Source of the DNA: JBMOLL01 sp049325415 | GTDB taxonomy: Bacteria; Bacteroidota; Bacteroidia; Bacteroidales; GCA-2748055 | Assembly (NCBI GenBank): GCA_049325415.1 | Contig: JBMOLL010000072.1 | Span: 1-64,000 of the forward strand | Length of the DNA: 64,000 nucleotides | Reading direction: 5' to 3' | Part shown: positions 1 through 10,050 of the stretch, one piece after another | Numbering within the stretch: the stretch's first letter is position 1 | Layout of the letters: each line of letters starts with the position of its first letter | The notes under the pieces: generated by a model | The model's input: only the letters and a program-made list of their open reading frames with translations | Told to the model about the DNA's origin: nothing | The model's database searches: none | Program-made: the position numbers and the translations under genes

Positions 1-54
1 AATCCTATGTTACCTATGAATAAACACGGGATCCCGAAGTACTATCCCGTATAG
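1..54 (+). CDS. C-terminal end of an upstream gene (partial)
   Basis: Frame 1 is open from the window edge to a TAG at 52-54 and gives a 17-residue tail ending HGIPKYYPV. A strong rho-independent terminator starts 33 bases further on, which supports a real gene ending here. The tail is too short to assign a family. The gene would be read in the same direction as the GH2 gene that follows, but the terminator separates them. Confidence 0.5.
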   Translation, partial: NPMLPMNKHGIPKYYPV

Positions 55-87
55 ATCTATAAATCCGGTCAAGACACCGGGTTCTTT

Positions 88-124
88 GCAAAGGCTGCCC
101 CATGCGGACGGCCTTTGCTTTTTT
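88..124 (+). terminator. Rho-independent terminator of the upstream gene
   Basis: Perfect 8-base arms GCAAAGGC (88-95) and GCCTTTGC (111-118) enclose a 15-base loop and are followed at once by six T (119-124). It lies between the partial gene ending at 54 and the GH2 start at 237, so it should end transcription of the upstream gene. Confidence 0.8.
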
Positions 125-236
125 CAGCCTGCTTCCACCTGCCGCAGACAGGGAAGCCGCAACAGGTATAAACTCCTTTTTCGTCAAAGCGGGTTCTTTG
201 CTATCTTTAACCCACGAATCCCTTAAAACAAACATC

Positions 237-2057
237 ATGAACAGATTCCTCCTGCCTCTTTTATGGCTTACCCTGTCGGTCCCGGCCTTATGCCAGGATG
301 GCGGAACGCCCCTGCTTATTAATGCGGAAGCCCGGAAAACGATAAGCCTGAACGGCAAGTGGAACATCATTATCGACCGTTATGAAAACGGTTATTATGA
401 CTACCGTAGGAAACCTATCTCCAATGGCTACAATCTCAATCACAAACCGGAGAACAAACAGGAACTTGTGGAATATGATTTCGACAAATCTCCTCTGATG
501 GATGTTCCGGGCGACTGGAATACGCGTATGCCCGAACTCCTTTATTACGAAGGAACGGTATGGTACAAGAAGTCGTTTAGCTATCATAAACCCGAAACTG
601 GGAGGACCTTCCTGCGCTTCGGTGCCGTGAACTACCAGGCCCTGGTTTTTGTGAACGGAAAACTGGCTGGCACGCACACCGGGGGCTTTACCCCATTTAA
701 TTTCGACGTCAGCGATCTTCTGACCGAAGGAGATAATTTCATTGTGGTCAAGGTGGATAATGTAAGAAGCCGCGAAGGCGTTCCGACCCTGAAGACCGAC
801 TGGTGGAACTATGGAGGGATCACCCGCTCCGTTTCGCTGGTGGAAACACCGGAAATCTTCATACAAGACTATTTTATCCATCTCAGTAAAGAAAGAACCG
901 GTGAGATCAGCGGATGGATCCGCCTGAACGGGAAAGGGGCGAACCGCGAGGTAAAACTGGAAATTCCCGAGCTAAAATCATCAAAGATTATCCGCACAGG
1001 CGACGACGGAACAGCGAACTTCACCCTGAAAGCCAGCCCGGTACTCTGGTCGCCCGAAAATCCCAAACTCTACGATATCATCCTTTCGTCGGGTGAGGAC
1101 CGGATTACGGACCGCATCGGTTTCAGGACCATCGAGGTCAAAGGCTCCGACATCCTCCTGAACGGGAAGCCCGTATTCCTGCGTGGGATTGCTATTCATG
1201 AAGAAGCACCCTATCGCTCGGGAAAGGCCTTCAGCCGGGATGATGACCAGACCCTCCTGAACTGGGCTAAAGAAATGAACTGCAATTTTGTGCGCCTCGC
1301 CCACTATCCGCACAATGAAGAGATGACCCGACTGGCCGACGAAATGGGGATCATGGTATGGTCGGAAATACCCGTATACTGGACCATCCAGTGGGAGAAC
1401 GTGGAAACATACAAAAACGCTGAAAATCAACTGGAGGAAATGATTGCACGGGATAAAAACCGGGCCTCCGTGATCATCTGGTCGATGGCCAATGAAACAC
1501 CCGTGGGTACCGACCGAAATGCCTTTCTGCAGGGTTTGATCGACCGGACCAGGTCGCTTGACAATACACGATTGATCACCGCAGCCCTCGAAAAACACTA
1601 TCCCGACGGAAATAACCTGCATCCCGTGGTGGATGATCCCATAGGGGCCAGCCTGGATCTTCTGTCCTTTAACGAATATATCGGCTGGTACGATGGCCTC
1701 CCCGAAAAATGCAACAGGGTGACCTGGACAATCAGCTATAATAAGCCCGTTATAATCAGCGAATTCGGAGGAGGAGCCTTGCAGGGACTCCATGGCGCAG
1801 CCGACGAGCGATGGACCGAGGAATACCAGGAGGATCTGTATATTCAGACGATAAAAATGCTGGAAAAACTGCCCAACCTGCAGGGAACCGCACCGTGGAT
1901 CCTGATGGATTTCCGCTCACCGAACAGGGTCCTGCCCGGGATCCAGGATGGCTGGAACCGGAAAGGAGTGATCAGTGACCAGGGAAACCGGAAGAAGGCC
2001 TTTTACATCATGCAGGACTGGTACAAAAAGAAGGCAGCGGAGCAAAGTACCCGCTGA
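237..2057 (+). CDS. Exported glycoside hydrolase family 2 (beta-galactosidase/beta-glucuronidase type)
   Basis: 606 residues from the ATG at 237. The frame stays open upstream to 102, but only this start puts a signal peptide (MNRFLLPLLWLTLSVPALC) at the N terminus. A jelly-roll sugar-binding domain (about 35-200) and an Ig-like domain (about 205-300) precede the TIM barrel. The family 2 motif RLAHYPHNEE is present. The acid/base is Glu420 in SMANETP and the nucleophile is Glu509 in ISEFGGG. The family removes terminal beta-linked hexose or hexuronic acid from oligosaccharides; which sugar cannot be read here. It should act in the periplasm or at the cell surface. It converges on the GH94-GH35 operon with 19 bases between the stops and may share its substrate, though it is a separate transcript. 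Confidence 0.88.
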   Translation: MNRFLLPLLWLTLSVPALCQDGGTPLLINAEARKTISLNGKWNIIIDRYENGYYDYRRKPISNGYNLNHKPENKQELVEYDFDKSPLMDVPGDWNTRMPELLYYEGTVWYKKSFSYHKPETGRTFLRFGAVNYQALVFVNGKLAGTHTGGFTPFNFDVSDLLTEGDNFIVVKVDNVRSREGVPTLKTDWWNYGGITRSVSLVETPEIFIQDYFIHLSKERTGEISGWIRLNGKGANREVKLEIPELKSSKIIRTGDDGTANFTLKASPVLWSPENPKLYDIILSSGEDRITDRIGFRTIEVKGSDILLNGKPVFLRGIAIHEEAPYRSGKAFSRDDDQTLLNWAKEMNCNFVRLAHYPHNEEMTRLADEMGIMVWSEIPVYWTIQWENVETYKNAENQLEEMIARDKNRASVIIWSMANETPVGTDRNAFLQGLIDRTRSLDNTRLITAALEKHYPDGNNLHPVVDDPIGASLDLLSFNEYIGWYDGLPEKCNRVTWTISYNKPVIISEFGGGALQGLHGAADERWTEEYQEDLYIQTIKMLEKLPNLQGTAPWILMDFRSPNRVLPGIQDGWNRKGVISDQGNRKKAFYIMQDWYKKKAAEQSTR

Positions 2058-2076
2058 CTTCTCCCCGCATCCGGTC

Positions 2077-5000
2077 TTACAGTTCAATGAGGAGCGTGTT
2101 GCTCTCCTTCTGCAGTACCTCCCTGAATTTCTCCAGCGGAATCTGTGCCCCGCCCTTCCGGTATGGATTCTCTTCCGCGGTAAATTCAAGGCTTTTGCCA
2201 TTGAGTGTCAATGCCCGTGGACTGTGGTTTCCTTTCTTCACCCTGTATTCCAGTTTCAGGGGATATCCGTCATAACTCAGACTGGCCGACATACCATCCA
2301 TTGAAGCCGGCAGTACCGGGTCGATGATCAGCTGACCGGAAAGGGTACGCAAACCCAGCAGCCGGCTCACTACCAGGGTAATAAAAATGCCCGGTCCGCT
2401 GGAATATACCCGCCAGCCGCCTTTGAGCAGCATTTTTCCGGAAAGAACCTCCTCATAACGTTCATCGGCTTCATAACGACTTTTGAAGGTGACATCTGAA
2501 CTGCTGTAATAGCAGTTCGACTGCCGGTAGTCGGAGCAGGGAACCACCTTCCTGTAATCCACCGGTATTGCCTGGCGAAGGGCACGCACAAAGCCTTCGG
2601 CTTTCCCGGTAATGGCGAGGGCTTCGGCATAGCGGATATGTTCATGAATATACATCAGTCCAATCTCCCTGCCGAAAAAGGTACTGCTTTCTGCCCGCTG
2701 GAAAATGGTCTGGATCCCTCCCCTGTACTTCAGGGGCCGGTCCATAAGCCTTGCCCCGTCGGGTCCCTTCAGATGCTTTTCCACCAGTTCCTGGTGCACC
2801 TCCGCCTGCTCCGCGGTAAAGATACCGCTGATCACCCCGCGATCCATCGGCAGCACGCTGTATCGGATCCCCGTCATCTTATCGGCAGGATGCAGCAGTA
2901 CATCAAAGGTCCCGTCGTCTTCCACCATGCCGTAACCGGCCACAACCCCGTCCCTGACAAGGTAGCGGTTGAAATCGTCCCTTATCCTGCGACAGATCCC
3001 TCCCAGTGCTACAGCTTTTTCCTTTTCTCCCGCTAGTTCATAAACATGCCGGTACTGACTGAAAGCCTGGAAATTCATTTCCACGGTCCAGCTGGAAACC
3101 ATGCGTGCAGCCAGATCGTGGCTCACCGGCTGCAGTGAATCGTTCCAGTCGCCTCCCCCGTAAGGAACAAGTGAGGTACCGGGGATAAATGAATCCGTGA
3201 TCATTTTTATAAGTCTTTCCATATGCTCGCGCAGCGGACTTTCTTCAACCGGGCTGCCTGCGGGCAAATAATAGGGCAAAACAGTATCCAGGATCCCGCT
3301 ATCCCCAGTTACACCGATATATGAACTCAAAGCGATAATGCACCAGTAGTAAACATCGCCGTGCGAATGATCGGCCCGGATATCGCGAAAACTGTCGAAC
3401 ATCCACCATTGCGGCCAACCCCCATCGGGATTCTGATTTGAGAAAATAGTCAACAGCACCTCCTTTGCTTCGTCATATTTCCCCATTCCCAATAAAAGGT
3501 CGAATGGTCCCTGGGCCACATCCCGTGTTCCCCAGGCCGCCCCGCTGAACTGCTCCAGGCCGTATGGGGTCAGGTAATGCGTTAAGGCATTCATGGCATA
3601 CCAGGGAAGGATCTCCCTGATGGCAAGGCTGTCGGCATCCTGTCCCCCGAGCTCAAGCTGCATACATAAGTCCCCGAACACCTTTTGTCCGTCATGGCAA
3701 TCGGCTTTAAAAGCACGGTCGGCCTCACCGATGGCCGCCAGGTCTCCGCGGGCAGTAACTTCACCGCTAAAACTGATCAGGAAGGAGGAAAGCGGCTCCG
3801 TTTCAATAACAAACAGGGGAAAGCCGGCCACTGTGCCGGTGGTATAGAGCAGTTCTTCACCGCCTGAACGGTAAACCGCTCCTTCGACCAGGATCCGGTA
3901 GCCCGCTTCCGGGAATTTATCAGCAATCATACTCTCTGCGGCCGGTTTCAGAACGAACTCCCCCGAAGCCGTACCCTGCGAAAGCGACCAGTTGTTGAGT
4001 GTATCAAACTGATGGCTCAGGATAAAACGGACCGGCTTGCCTTTGAGTACCCGAATATCCGTAATGATCCGGTCCTGCTTCTTCGAGGTCCATGTGCGGA
4101 CCTGCAATATCCCGCTGCCGGTTTTATAGATCCAGCGGCAATGATTGAGCCCTATCTCAAAAGCTGAAGGAATGCCCAGCAGGTAAGTGGTGTCGTTCAA
4201 AAGCGCAAAAATGCGCTGGCCCGATTCGGGAGCAGTATTGAACTGACTGGTACAGACAGACAACAGGGTGGTGAAATTTGTATTTCCCTGTGTAATATGT
4301 GAATTAAAAACACCAAAGGCAAAAGAGGTGGTTGACATCACTGTTTCTTCCGGTTTAAAACCTGCTTTGGCCTGCATAATATGGGCATGTGGCCTGTCGA
4401 CAAGCACTTCTTTTTCGCGAAGGACCACATGTCTTCCGTCGCCGGTGAAAAACGAAAGCAAGGAAGATCCGCTGCGCTCGACATGCCGCCAGTCGCTGCC
4501 AAAAAAATCACGGAGCTCCTGTTCCGAAAGCTCCTCAACCGGCAGAAAAGGAGCACTGTTGAACAGGTTTACGGCAGGAGAACGAAGCTGATCGGTACCG
4601 ACAGCTCTGATTTTCCCTTCGAAAGCAGAAAGTGTGTCCTTCACCAGGTCCCGGTCGGCCTGAGAAATAGCTTCGGGATGGTCGGGCAGGTAAATCCCGA
4701 GAAAAGAAGAAGAGTGGGCTTCCCCTTTTCGCAGTAAAAACGGTTGTTCCTGAAGCGCAAGTACTGCGCCTTCACCAGCCATTTCACCGCCCAGTTCCCT
4801 TTGCAGGAGCGCTTCAGGAACTCCAGTCTGGCGATAGCTTTTCCCGTAGAACTGCATGCTGTCGGTGCAGGCTGATTCCGCCCGCTTTCCGGAGGCAATG
4901 AGTACAAAGGGATAGCCTGGCTTCTCTTTCATATTCTGACGGCAGCAAAGAATTTTCCCGTGCTCTTCGTCATCCAGTATCGTCCGTTCGAGGTACTGGC

Positions 5001-5433
5001 TGATGTAATATTCGTTGTTCAGGCCGTTGATCGCCGGCTTCAGTCCGATATCCTGAACATAAACAAGGTCGGCATCCAGGTCCTGCCCCGAATAGTTGAT
5101 GAGCTCCACCAGCCATAACCAGGCAAAACGGTCCTCTGCCGGAACCAGGGTAATGCTGTACTCCAGTCCCTCCCAGTTTCCCCTGCCTGAAAACTGATGA
5201 TCGCGAATGACGAATGATGTCGGACTCTCCGGTCCAGTGAGCGGGGTGAATTTCAATGAACCGCTTCTTTTCCTGAGGTAGATCTGGGCGCCGGCCCTGT
5301 TGTAGGGAGAACCGGCCTGCATCCCGATCCGGATGGGTGTCACATCAATATCCTTCAGCGATCCGTTCTCCAGAAAGGAGAGAACCATTCCTTTTTTGTT
5401 CACCAGTTTCATTTTTTCATCCTTTCGTTTCAT
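2077..5433 (-). CDS. GH94 glycoside phosphorylase, probably 1,2-beta-oligoglucan phosphorylase
   Basis: 1118 residues without a signal peptide, so cytoplasmic. GH94 enzymes split beta-glucosides with phosphate and release alpha-glucose 1-phosphate, saving ATP. The N-terminal half is beta-sandwich-like; the C-terminal (alpha/alpha)6 barrel carries AAWGTRD (about 632-638), GGDWND (760-765, the motif holding the catalytic Asp) and GGWRVYSSGPG near the C terminus. Cellobiose and chitobiose phosphorylases are near 800 residues, while 1,2-beta-oligoglucan phosphorylases are near 1100, so length favours the latter; this is inference. The start could also be Met8 at 5412. It is the last gene of a four-gene operon, 46 bases after the GH35 gene. 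Cellodextrin phosphorylase is the main alternative. Confidence 0.75.
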   Translation of the reverse strand: MKRKDEKMKLVNKKGMVLSFLENGSLKDIDVTPIRIGMQAGSPYNRAGAQIYLRKRSGSLKFTPLTGPESPTSFVIRDHQFSGRGNWEGLEYSITLVPAEDRFAWLWLVELINYSGQDLDADLVYVQDIGLKPAINGLNNEYYISQYLERTILDDEEHGKILCCRQNMKEKPGYPFVLIASGKRAESACTDSMQFYGKSYRQTGVPEALLQRELGGEMAGEGAVLALQEQPFLLRKGEAHSSSFLGIYLPDHPEAISQADRDLVKDTLSAFEGKIRAVGTDQLRSPAVNLFNSAPFLPVEELSEQELRDFFGSDWRHVERSGSSLLSFFTGDGRHVVLREKEVLVDRPHAHIMQAKAGFKPEETVMSTTSFAFGVFNSHITQGNTNFTTLLSVCTSQFNTAPESGQRIFALLNDTTYLLGIPSAFEIGLNHCRWIYKTGSGILQVRTWTSKKQDRIITDIRVLKGKPVRFILSHQFDTLNNWSLSQGTASGEFVLKPAAESMIADKFPEAGYRILVEGAVYRSGGEELLYTTGTVAGFPLFVIETEPLSSFLISFSGEVTARGDLAAIGEADRAFKADCHDGQKVFGDLCMQLELGGQDADSLAIREILPWYAMNALTHYLTPYGLEQFSGAAWGTRDVAQGPFDLLLGMGKYDEAKEVLLTIFSNQNPDGGWPQWWMFDSFRDIRADHSHGDVYYWCIIALSSYIGVTGDSGILDTVLPYYLPAGSPVEESPLREHMERLIKMITDSFIPGTSLVPYGGGDWNDSLQPVSHDLAARMVSSWTVEMNFQAFSQYRHVYELAGEKEKAVALGGICRRIRDDFNRYLVRDGVVAGYGMVEDDGTFDVLLHPADKMTGIRYSVLPMDRGVISGIFTAEQAEVHQELVEKHLKGPDGARLMDRPLKYRGGIQTIFQRAESSTFFGREIGLMYIHEHIRYAEALAITGKAEGFVRALRQAIPVDYRKVVPCSDYRQSNCYYSSSDVTFKSRYEADERYEEVLSGKMLLKGGWRVYSSGPGIFITLVVSRLLGLRTLSGQLIIDPVLPASMDGMSASLSYDGYPLKLEYRVKKGNHSPRALTLNGKSLEFTAEENPYRKGGAQIPLEKFREVLQKESNTLLIEL

Positions 5434-5479
5434 TCATATTTCATTATCCTTCAGGGGATTCATGATGTAAGCCCGAAGA

Positions 5480-7921
5480 TCAGCCCAGCTCCTCACCCAA
5501 TACTATCTCCAGTATGAATTCCTCTTTTTGGTGGGGATAAGAGATCACCAAACGATTTACGCTTCTTTCAATTACTGCGTTTTCAAGGCTGCAGGTGATC
5601 TGTCGGGCCGTCGCAAAAGGTTCTCCTTCCAGCACCAGCTCTCCCCTGAGCTCCCTGTCACCATAAAGGGTAAAGGCCACCGTCCCCCTTTCGACACGAC
5701 AGGAAAGAAGGTCGGAGGTGGTATGCAGAAGGCTGATCCCGGATCCCAGGGGCCTGCATACAGGTGAAAACACGGCATAAAGCGGAGGTAGCTCAAGGCT
5801 TCCGCCTTTGAACGGGACCTGGATCTGTTCACCGCTTTCAGGATGAGTATAGGAAATTCCGGCGCTTTGAGGCTCGTTGTAATAGTTTCCGATAAAGAGC
5901 AGTGCATGGCCGTCGGGTGTGAAGCGTTCCCTGACGGCAACAGCGTCATTATCCGACCGGGTATGACTGAGCTGCGCCGCGGAATGCCCGAGGAAGGCCC
6001 TGTATACGTCCTTGTGACGCTCGGTATCAAAACCCACCCAGGTACCCAGGTGCGTTGCTAAGCCTTTTCCCACAGGGATCCGGAAACCGCAGGCCGAGCC
6101 CCTGAGTGTCCGGGCAATGACCTCACCATCTTTGAGCTCATGTTCATTGTAGACCACCTGGGGATTGGCACACTTAATGTCACGCAGTCCGAAGATATCC
6201 ACCAGGGGTGAATCCACGGCCTCAAAGCCTGAGGGACGAATATGCAGTGCATCACGCAGGATGGTGCAGGCCTGCTGGTTCATTTCCCTGTCGGGCAGAC
6301 AGGGATACACCACCAGTTCTCCGCCGTTCCGGGCATAATCGGCCAGGACCAGCTGATCGGCGGCATTCATCTCATCTGTGGTAAAGGACCAGACCTGCTT
6401 ATACCTGCTGAGCTCTTCGGCACTGGTGCGCGTGAGGTCGAGCATGTCGTAATCGACATTCAGGATCTGCAAAGCCTTAAGCAAGCCATCGAAATAGGCC
6501 GGCCGGCGAATGGCCGAGGGTACGAAGCGGAGCCCGCATTCCTGACCCACAGGTCGCTCCAGTTCACTTGCATAATAATGGGGATAGAAAAGAACACAGA
6601 TCTCAGCCCTGCGCCGTGCCTCAACAATCACTTCCTCTGAGGAGGTGATCAGGCTGTTCATCCTTTTCACGAGCGGGAAGGCACTCCCCCTCTCTCCTTC
6701 CGCGCTTAGTGGGGTGAACCAGTAAAAAGTATCCCCCGAATAGCCGGTGCGCACGGCATTCCTCCCCTGCGAAAACATATAGTAATTCCATCCTGTCAGG
6801 CCGTTAATCAGGCTGGCCTTGTAAAAAAGCTCCATTTCGCGGGGATTGGTAACCACGTGATACTCCCTTGATCCGCTCTGGAATTCAGCAGCGAACAGCG
6901 GTTTACTGCCCTGTACCGCAGCGGTTATGTCGTTGATGATCCGGTCGTCATGCAGGTTCCTGTATGACAGGAATTCAGGAATATGGTCGGCACCGAAAAT
7001 TATGTCGCTTTTATCACCGAACAGTTCGTCATACATCGTGATATTCACAGGGAACTCATAGCCGCTGCCGTAGATCCATCCGGGCAGGTTATGGTAAAGA
7101 GGAAGGGTCACGCCCCGCTCCCTGACCATTCCGGTCAGCATCTTCAGGTAATCCGCGTAATAGGCTCTCCAGAAACGGTGCCATTCATAATCGCGTCCAC
7201 GGTCGCCTGCCGAAGAATAGGGTGCTTTACCGTCGGGAGGCAGTTCCACTTTATTAAAGGAAGCATAGGCTGTTCCCCAGATCCTGTTCAGTTCGCCGAT
7301 CCCTGCAAACCGACTTTCCAGGTACGCAATGAACTTTTCCTTTACCACCGGGCTGTAATCCCCCTGATGGGCCAGCCAGGAAAAAACACCGATCTCATTG
7401 CAAAGCTGCATCATAATTACCGGACCACCCCTGTCAGACTGATAGCTGCTGATCAGGGGCATGATCCTGTTGTACCATGCCTTTACCTTTTCGAGATAAC
7501 GCTCATGAAACAGGGAGACACCGTCGCTCGGAACGATTTCACCCCGGCTGTTCCTCATTTTAACTTCCTCTGCATACCTGTCAAGGAACCAGTCGGGCAG
7601 GCCTGCCCCCCAGAACTCAGCCAGAATGAAAGGACCGGGTTTCAGGATACAGGTGAGTCCGTATTCCTGGCATAACCGTATCCACGTGTGCAAATCCTTT
7701 TCCGGAACTTGCTGCCCGTCAAAATCAAACACCCCTTCCACGCTTTCGTGCCAGGCCCAGGGAATGTAGGTACTTACCGTTCTCAACCCTGCTTCCTTTG
7801 CGGCATGGAGATGTGTTCTCCAGAGGTCTTTCTTGATCCGCCAGTAATGAATCTCGCCCGAAAGCAAAAAGGTCTTCTTCCCGTCCTGAAGGAAATTGTC
7901 GCCTTGAATAGTAAATGTCAT
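5480..7921 (-). CDS. Cytoplasmic GH35 family enzyme (beta-galactosidase or beta-1,2-glucosyltransferase type)
   Basis: 813 residues. The N-terminal TIM barrel has the GH35 acid/base Glu176 in LCNEIGVF, the nucleophile Glu346 in LFAAEFQSG, and the GPFILAEF segment with Glu102. There is no signal peptide, unlike many Bacteroidota GH35 beta-galactosidases, so it should act in the cytoplasm beside the GH94 phosphorylase. From memory, a GH35 protein of Ignavibacterium album (IALB_1185) is a beta-1,2-glucosyltransferase that prefers sophorose and sits in a beta-1,2-glucan gene cluster. The neighbouring GH94 makes that role possible here, but ordinary beta-galactosidase cannot be excluded. Third gene of the operon, 38 bases after the transporter. 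Confidence 0.82.
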   Translation of the reverse strand: MTFTIQGDNFLQDGKKTFLLSGEIHYWRIKKDLWRTHLHAAKEAGLRTVSTYIPWAWHESVEGVFDFDGQQVPEKDLHTWIRLCQEYGLTCILKPGPFILAEFWGAGLPDWFLDRYAEEVKMRNSRGEIVPSDGVSLFHERYLEKVKAWYNRIMPLISSYQSDRGGPVIMMQLCNEIGVFSWLAHQGDYSPVVKEKFIAYLESRFAGIGELNRIWGTAYASFNKVELPPDGKAPYSSAGDRGRDYEWHRFWRAYYADYLKMLTGMVRERGVTLPLYHNLPGWIYGSGYEFPVNITMYDELFGDKSDIIFGADHIPEFLSYRNLHDDRIINDITAAVQGSKPLFAAEFQSGSREYHVVTNPREMELFYKASLINGLTGWNYYMFSQGRNAVRTGYSGDTFYWFTPLSAEGERGSAFPLVKRMNSLITSSEEVIVEARRRAEICVLFYPHYYASELERPVGQECGLRFVPSAIRRPAYFDGLLKALQILNVDYDMLDLTRTSAEELSRYKQVWSFTTDEMNAADQLVLADYARNGGELVVYPCLPDREMNQQACTILRDALHIRPSGFEAVDSPLVDIFGLRDIKCANPQVVYNEHELKDGEVIARTLRGSACGFRIPVGKGLATHLGTWVGFDTERHKDVYRAFLGHSAAQLSHTRSDNDAVAVRERFTPDGHALLFIGNYYNEPQSAGISYTHPESGEQIQVPFKGGSLELPPLYAVFSPVCRPLGSGISLLHTTSDLLSCRVERGTVAFTLYGDRELRGELVLEGEPFATARQITCSLENAVIERSVNRLVISYPHQKEEFILEIVLGEELG

Positions 7922-7959
7922 AGAGCTGCTTGTTAACTGTTTTTATTAAAATTTCCTGT

Positions 7960-10035
7960 TTACACGCCTGCGGCGTTGCCCATGAGTTCCTGGTTCCTCC
8001 TCCGTAACTCTTCCTTGATCTCCATGCTTCGCTTCTCGGTGAGACTGTACCTGAAAACAAAGAAAACAGAGAATATACTGAGGAATATGGGAAGACCGAT
8101 CTCCAGCACCCTCATCATCAAAAGGGTATACGGGGTTTGCCGGGTCAGTACCTTTACCTCTTTTTCGATAACAGCCAGTTCATCATCCAGCAAACGGTAG
8201 TTCTTTCGGAGCGTCATATCGGAAAGGTCGCCGTAAATCCCGCTGGCGGTGGTAATCAGGGTTTGATAATGCTCCCGGCTCTTCTCCGATTTGACCGACC
8301 GTGTATCGAAGCGGGTCAGGAGCAGCAAGGAATTCATCCTTGCTTTTTCAAGCATTGTTCCCTGGGATGCAGCAAAGACACGATCTGTAAGCTCACTTCG
8401 TGAAGTATCGCTCAACTCACCCGACAGCTGTCGCTGCAGGTCCTGCAGTTCGGCCAGGTTGGCTTCGGTCAGTACCAGGGCCGATTCAAGCTGCGTGCTG
8501 ATTCGCGCCACATCAGCTGCCGAAAGTTCCTTTTCCGGATCGGGATCTTTCCTGACTTCTTTCTGAAGATAATTTTGATATTCTTTTGCCTCGTTAAAAG
8601 CTCTGGTGCTCAGTTCCCTGAGCTGATCTACGGGCAGGGTCCCCGAGCTGTCGGCCTGGAAAACCGGTGTCCATTCACTGATCCTGCTTCTCATTTCCCT
8701 GATATTCCCCTGCAGACTGTCAACCCGGGTTACCTGTCCCTCATCGAACATGGTGATAACGATCAGCACTCCACCTACAAAACTGGCCAGGGCTGTCCCC
8801 ATTTTGATGAACCACCAGAAGATGGAATAGTAGCTTCCTTCGGAACGCTGCCCGGTTTTTAGTTCATCCTCGTCACAGATATCTCCTACCATGGAAGAAC
8901 CAAGGGTAAAGAAAAAGAGCATTCCCGAGGACAACAGAACGGTCGGCATCAGGATCCAGTACGGATGCGCCGGATTATAACAGAAAATCTTCGACAGCTG
9001 GGCCATCACCATGAGAACTATGGCCAAAAACAGTGTGTTCCTTTTACCCAGTCTCGGACTTATAATATTCAACGGAAAAACAGCCAGAAGGCCGGTAATG
9101 GCCCAGACCGTCCCCTGGATTCCAAGAATAGTTGCTCCCGTGTCCTTATCTCCCCCGAAAATATAGAAAATGGGAATATAGGAGCCCAGCAACTGTACGA
9201 AATTGAAGCCCATTGCCAGGGTAAAAATGGTCAGGGTCAGCATAATGAAATTCCTGTTCCCTGTCGTTCTTTTTATATCCTGCCAGAACGGCGTCTTTTT
9301 CTGCTTCTCCACCTTTTTGAAGCCGGGTTCCCTGAGCTTGAAGAACCACCAGAACGACAGCGGGATCAGAATGGCGGCAATCATGAGAGAGACATACCTC
9401 ATCCCGTCGGCTTCATTCCCTCCCGGTCCGCGGAACACCTCAAGATTGGCCAGTTTGAAAAGCCAGGGGGTACTCATCGCAAACAGGTTCCCTACAAAGC
9501 TCTTGATGCTGAACAGTTTGGTTCTTTCATGGTAATCGGTGGTCATTTCCATGCCCAGGGCACCGTGGGGAATTTCAAAAATGTTGCAGGCGGTGAAGAA
9601 CAGGAGCAGTGCCACCAGGATATAGATCAGCTGGAAAACATGAAAGCCGGCCTCCGTGGGAAACCAGACCTTCACCATGTCGCCTTTGGGGATCCACCAC
9701 ATCACGACAAAAAACACAGCTACCAGGATTCCTCCGATCAGCAGAAAGGGCCGGCGGCGGCCCCAGCGGGTGCGGGTATTATCGGAGAGGTGTCCGATGA
9801 CCGGATCGGAGAGCGCATCCCACAACCTGGGGATAATCAGGATCAGACCCAGCCAGAAAGCACTGAGGCCGAGACTGATGTTTCCCATCAGCCCGACCAG
9901 GATACCGGCAATATTAAACAGTGCAATGGGGATGATCCCCCCGGCACCGTAAGCCGCATACTGGGTAAAGGAAATTCCGTTATTCCCGTTCTCTTTCCGG
10001 CTCGTGTCTGTTACATTGTTTTTCATAGGGTTCAT
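7960..10035 (-). CDS. GPH-type MFS sugar:cation symporter with large periplasmic insert
   Basis: 691 residues. Residues 20-430 look like a glycoside-pentoside-hexuronide symporter: about eleven membrane helices and the cytoplasmic motif DPVIGHLSDNTRTRWGRRRP between the second and third. Residues about 430-635 are hydrophilic, Glu/Arg/Ser/Leu rich and helical, coiled-coil-like. The final membrane helix (about 637-663) and a short charged tail follow. With a cytoplasmic N terminus this insert falls in the periplasm between helices 11 and 12. Usual family members are 450-550 residues. It lies between the exported six-hairpin gene and the cytoplasmic GH35 and GH94 genes, so it probably imports their oligosaccharide. 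Met4 is an equally good start. Confidence 0.85.
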   Translation of the reverse strand: MNPMKNNVTDTSRKENGNNGISFTQYAAYGAGGIIPIALFNIAGILVGLMGNISLGLSAFWLGLILIIPRLWDALSDPVIGHLSDNTRTRWGRRRPFLLIGGILVAVFFVVMWWIPKGDMVKVWFPTEAGFHVFQLIYILVALLLFFTACNIFEIPHGALGMEMTTDYHERTKLFSIKSFVGNLFAMSTPWLFKLANLEVFRGPGGNEADGMRYVSLMIAAILIPLSFWWFFKLREPGFKKVEKQKKTPFWQDIKRTTGNRNFIMLTLTIFTLAMGFNFVQLLGSYIPIFYIFGGDKDTGATILGIQGTVWAITGLLAVFPLNIISPRLGKRNTLFLAIVLMVMAQLSKIFCYNPAHPYWILMPTVLLSSGMLFFFTLGSSMVGDICDEDELKTGQRSEGSYYSIFWWFIKMGTALASFVGGVLIVITMFDEGQVTRVDSLQGNIREMRSRISEWTPVFQADSSGTLPVDQLRELSTRAFNEAKEYQNYLQKEVRKDPDPEKELSAADVARISTQLESALVLTEANLAELQDLQRQLSGELSDTSRSELTDRVFAASQGTMLEKARMNSLLLLTRFDTRSVKSEKSREHYQTLITTASGIYGDLSDMTLRKNYRLLDDELAVIEKEVKVLTRQTPYTLLMMRVLEIGLPIFLSIFSVFFVFRYSLTEKRSMEIKEELRRRNQELMGNAAGV

Positions 10036-10050
10036 TGATTTCCGTTAACC

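Noticed and set aside
102..236. 45-codon upstream extension of the GH2 gene
   Set aside because: It starts inside the terminator of the previous gene, and the Met at 237 gives a proper signal peptide.
8965..10038. Long plus-strand frame (357 codons) opposite the GPH transporter gene
   Set aside because: Gln/Gly/His-rich translation with no domain pattern; a mirror of the well-supported transporter gene.
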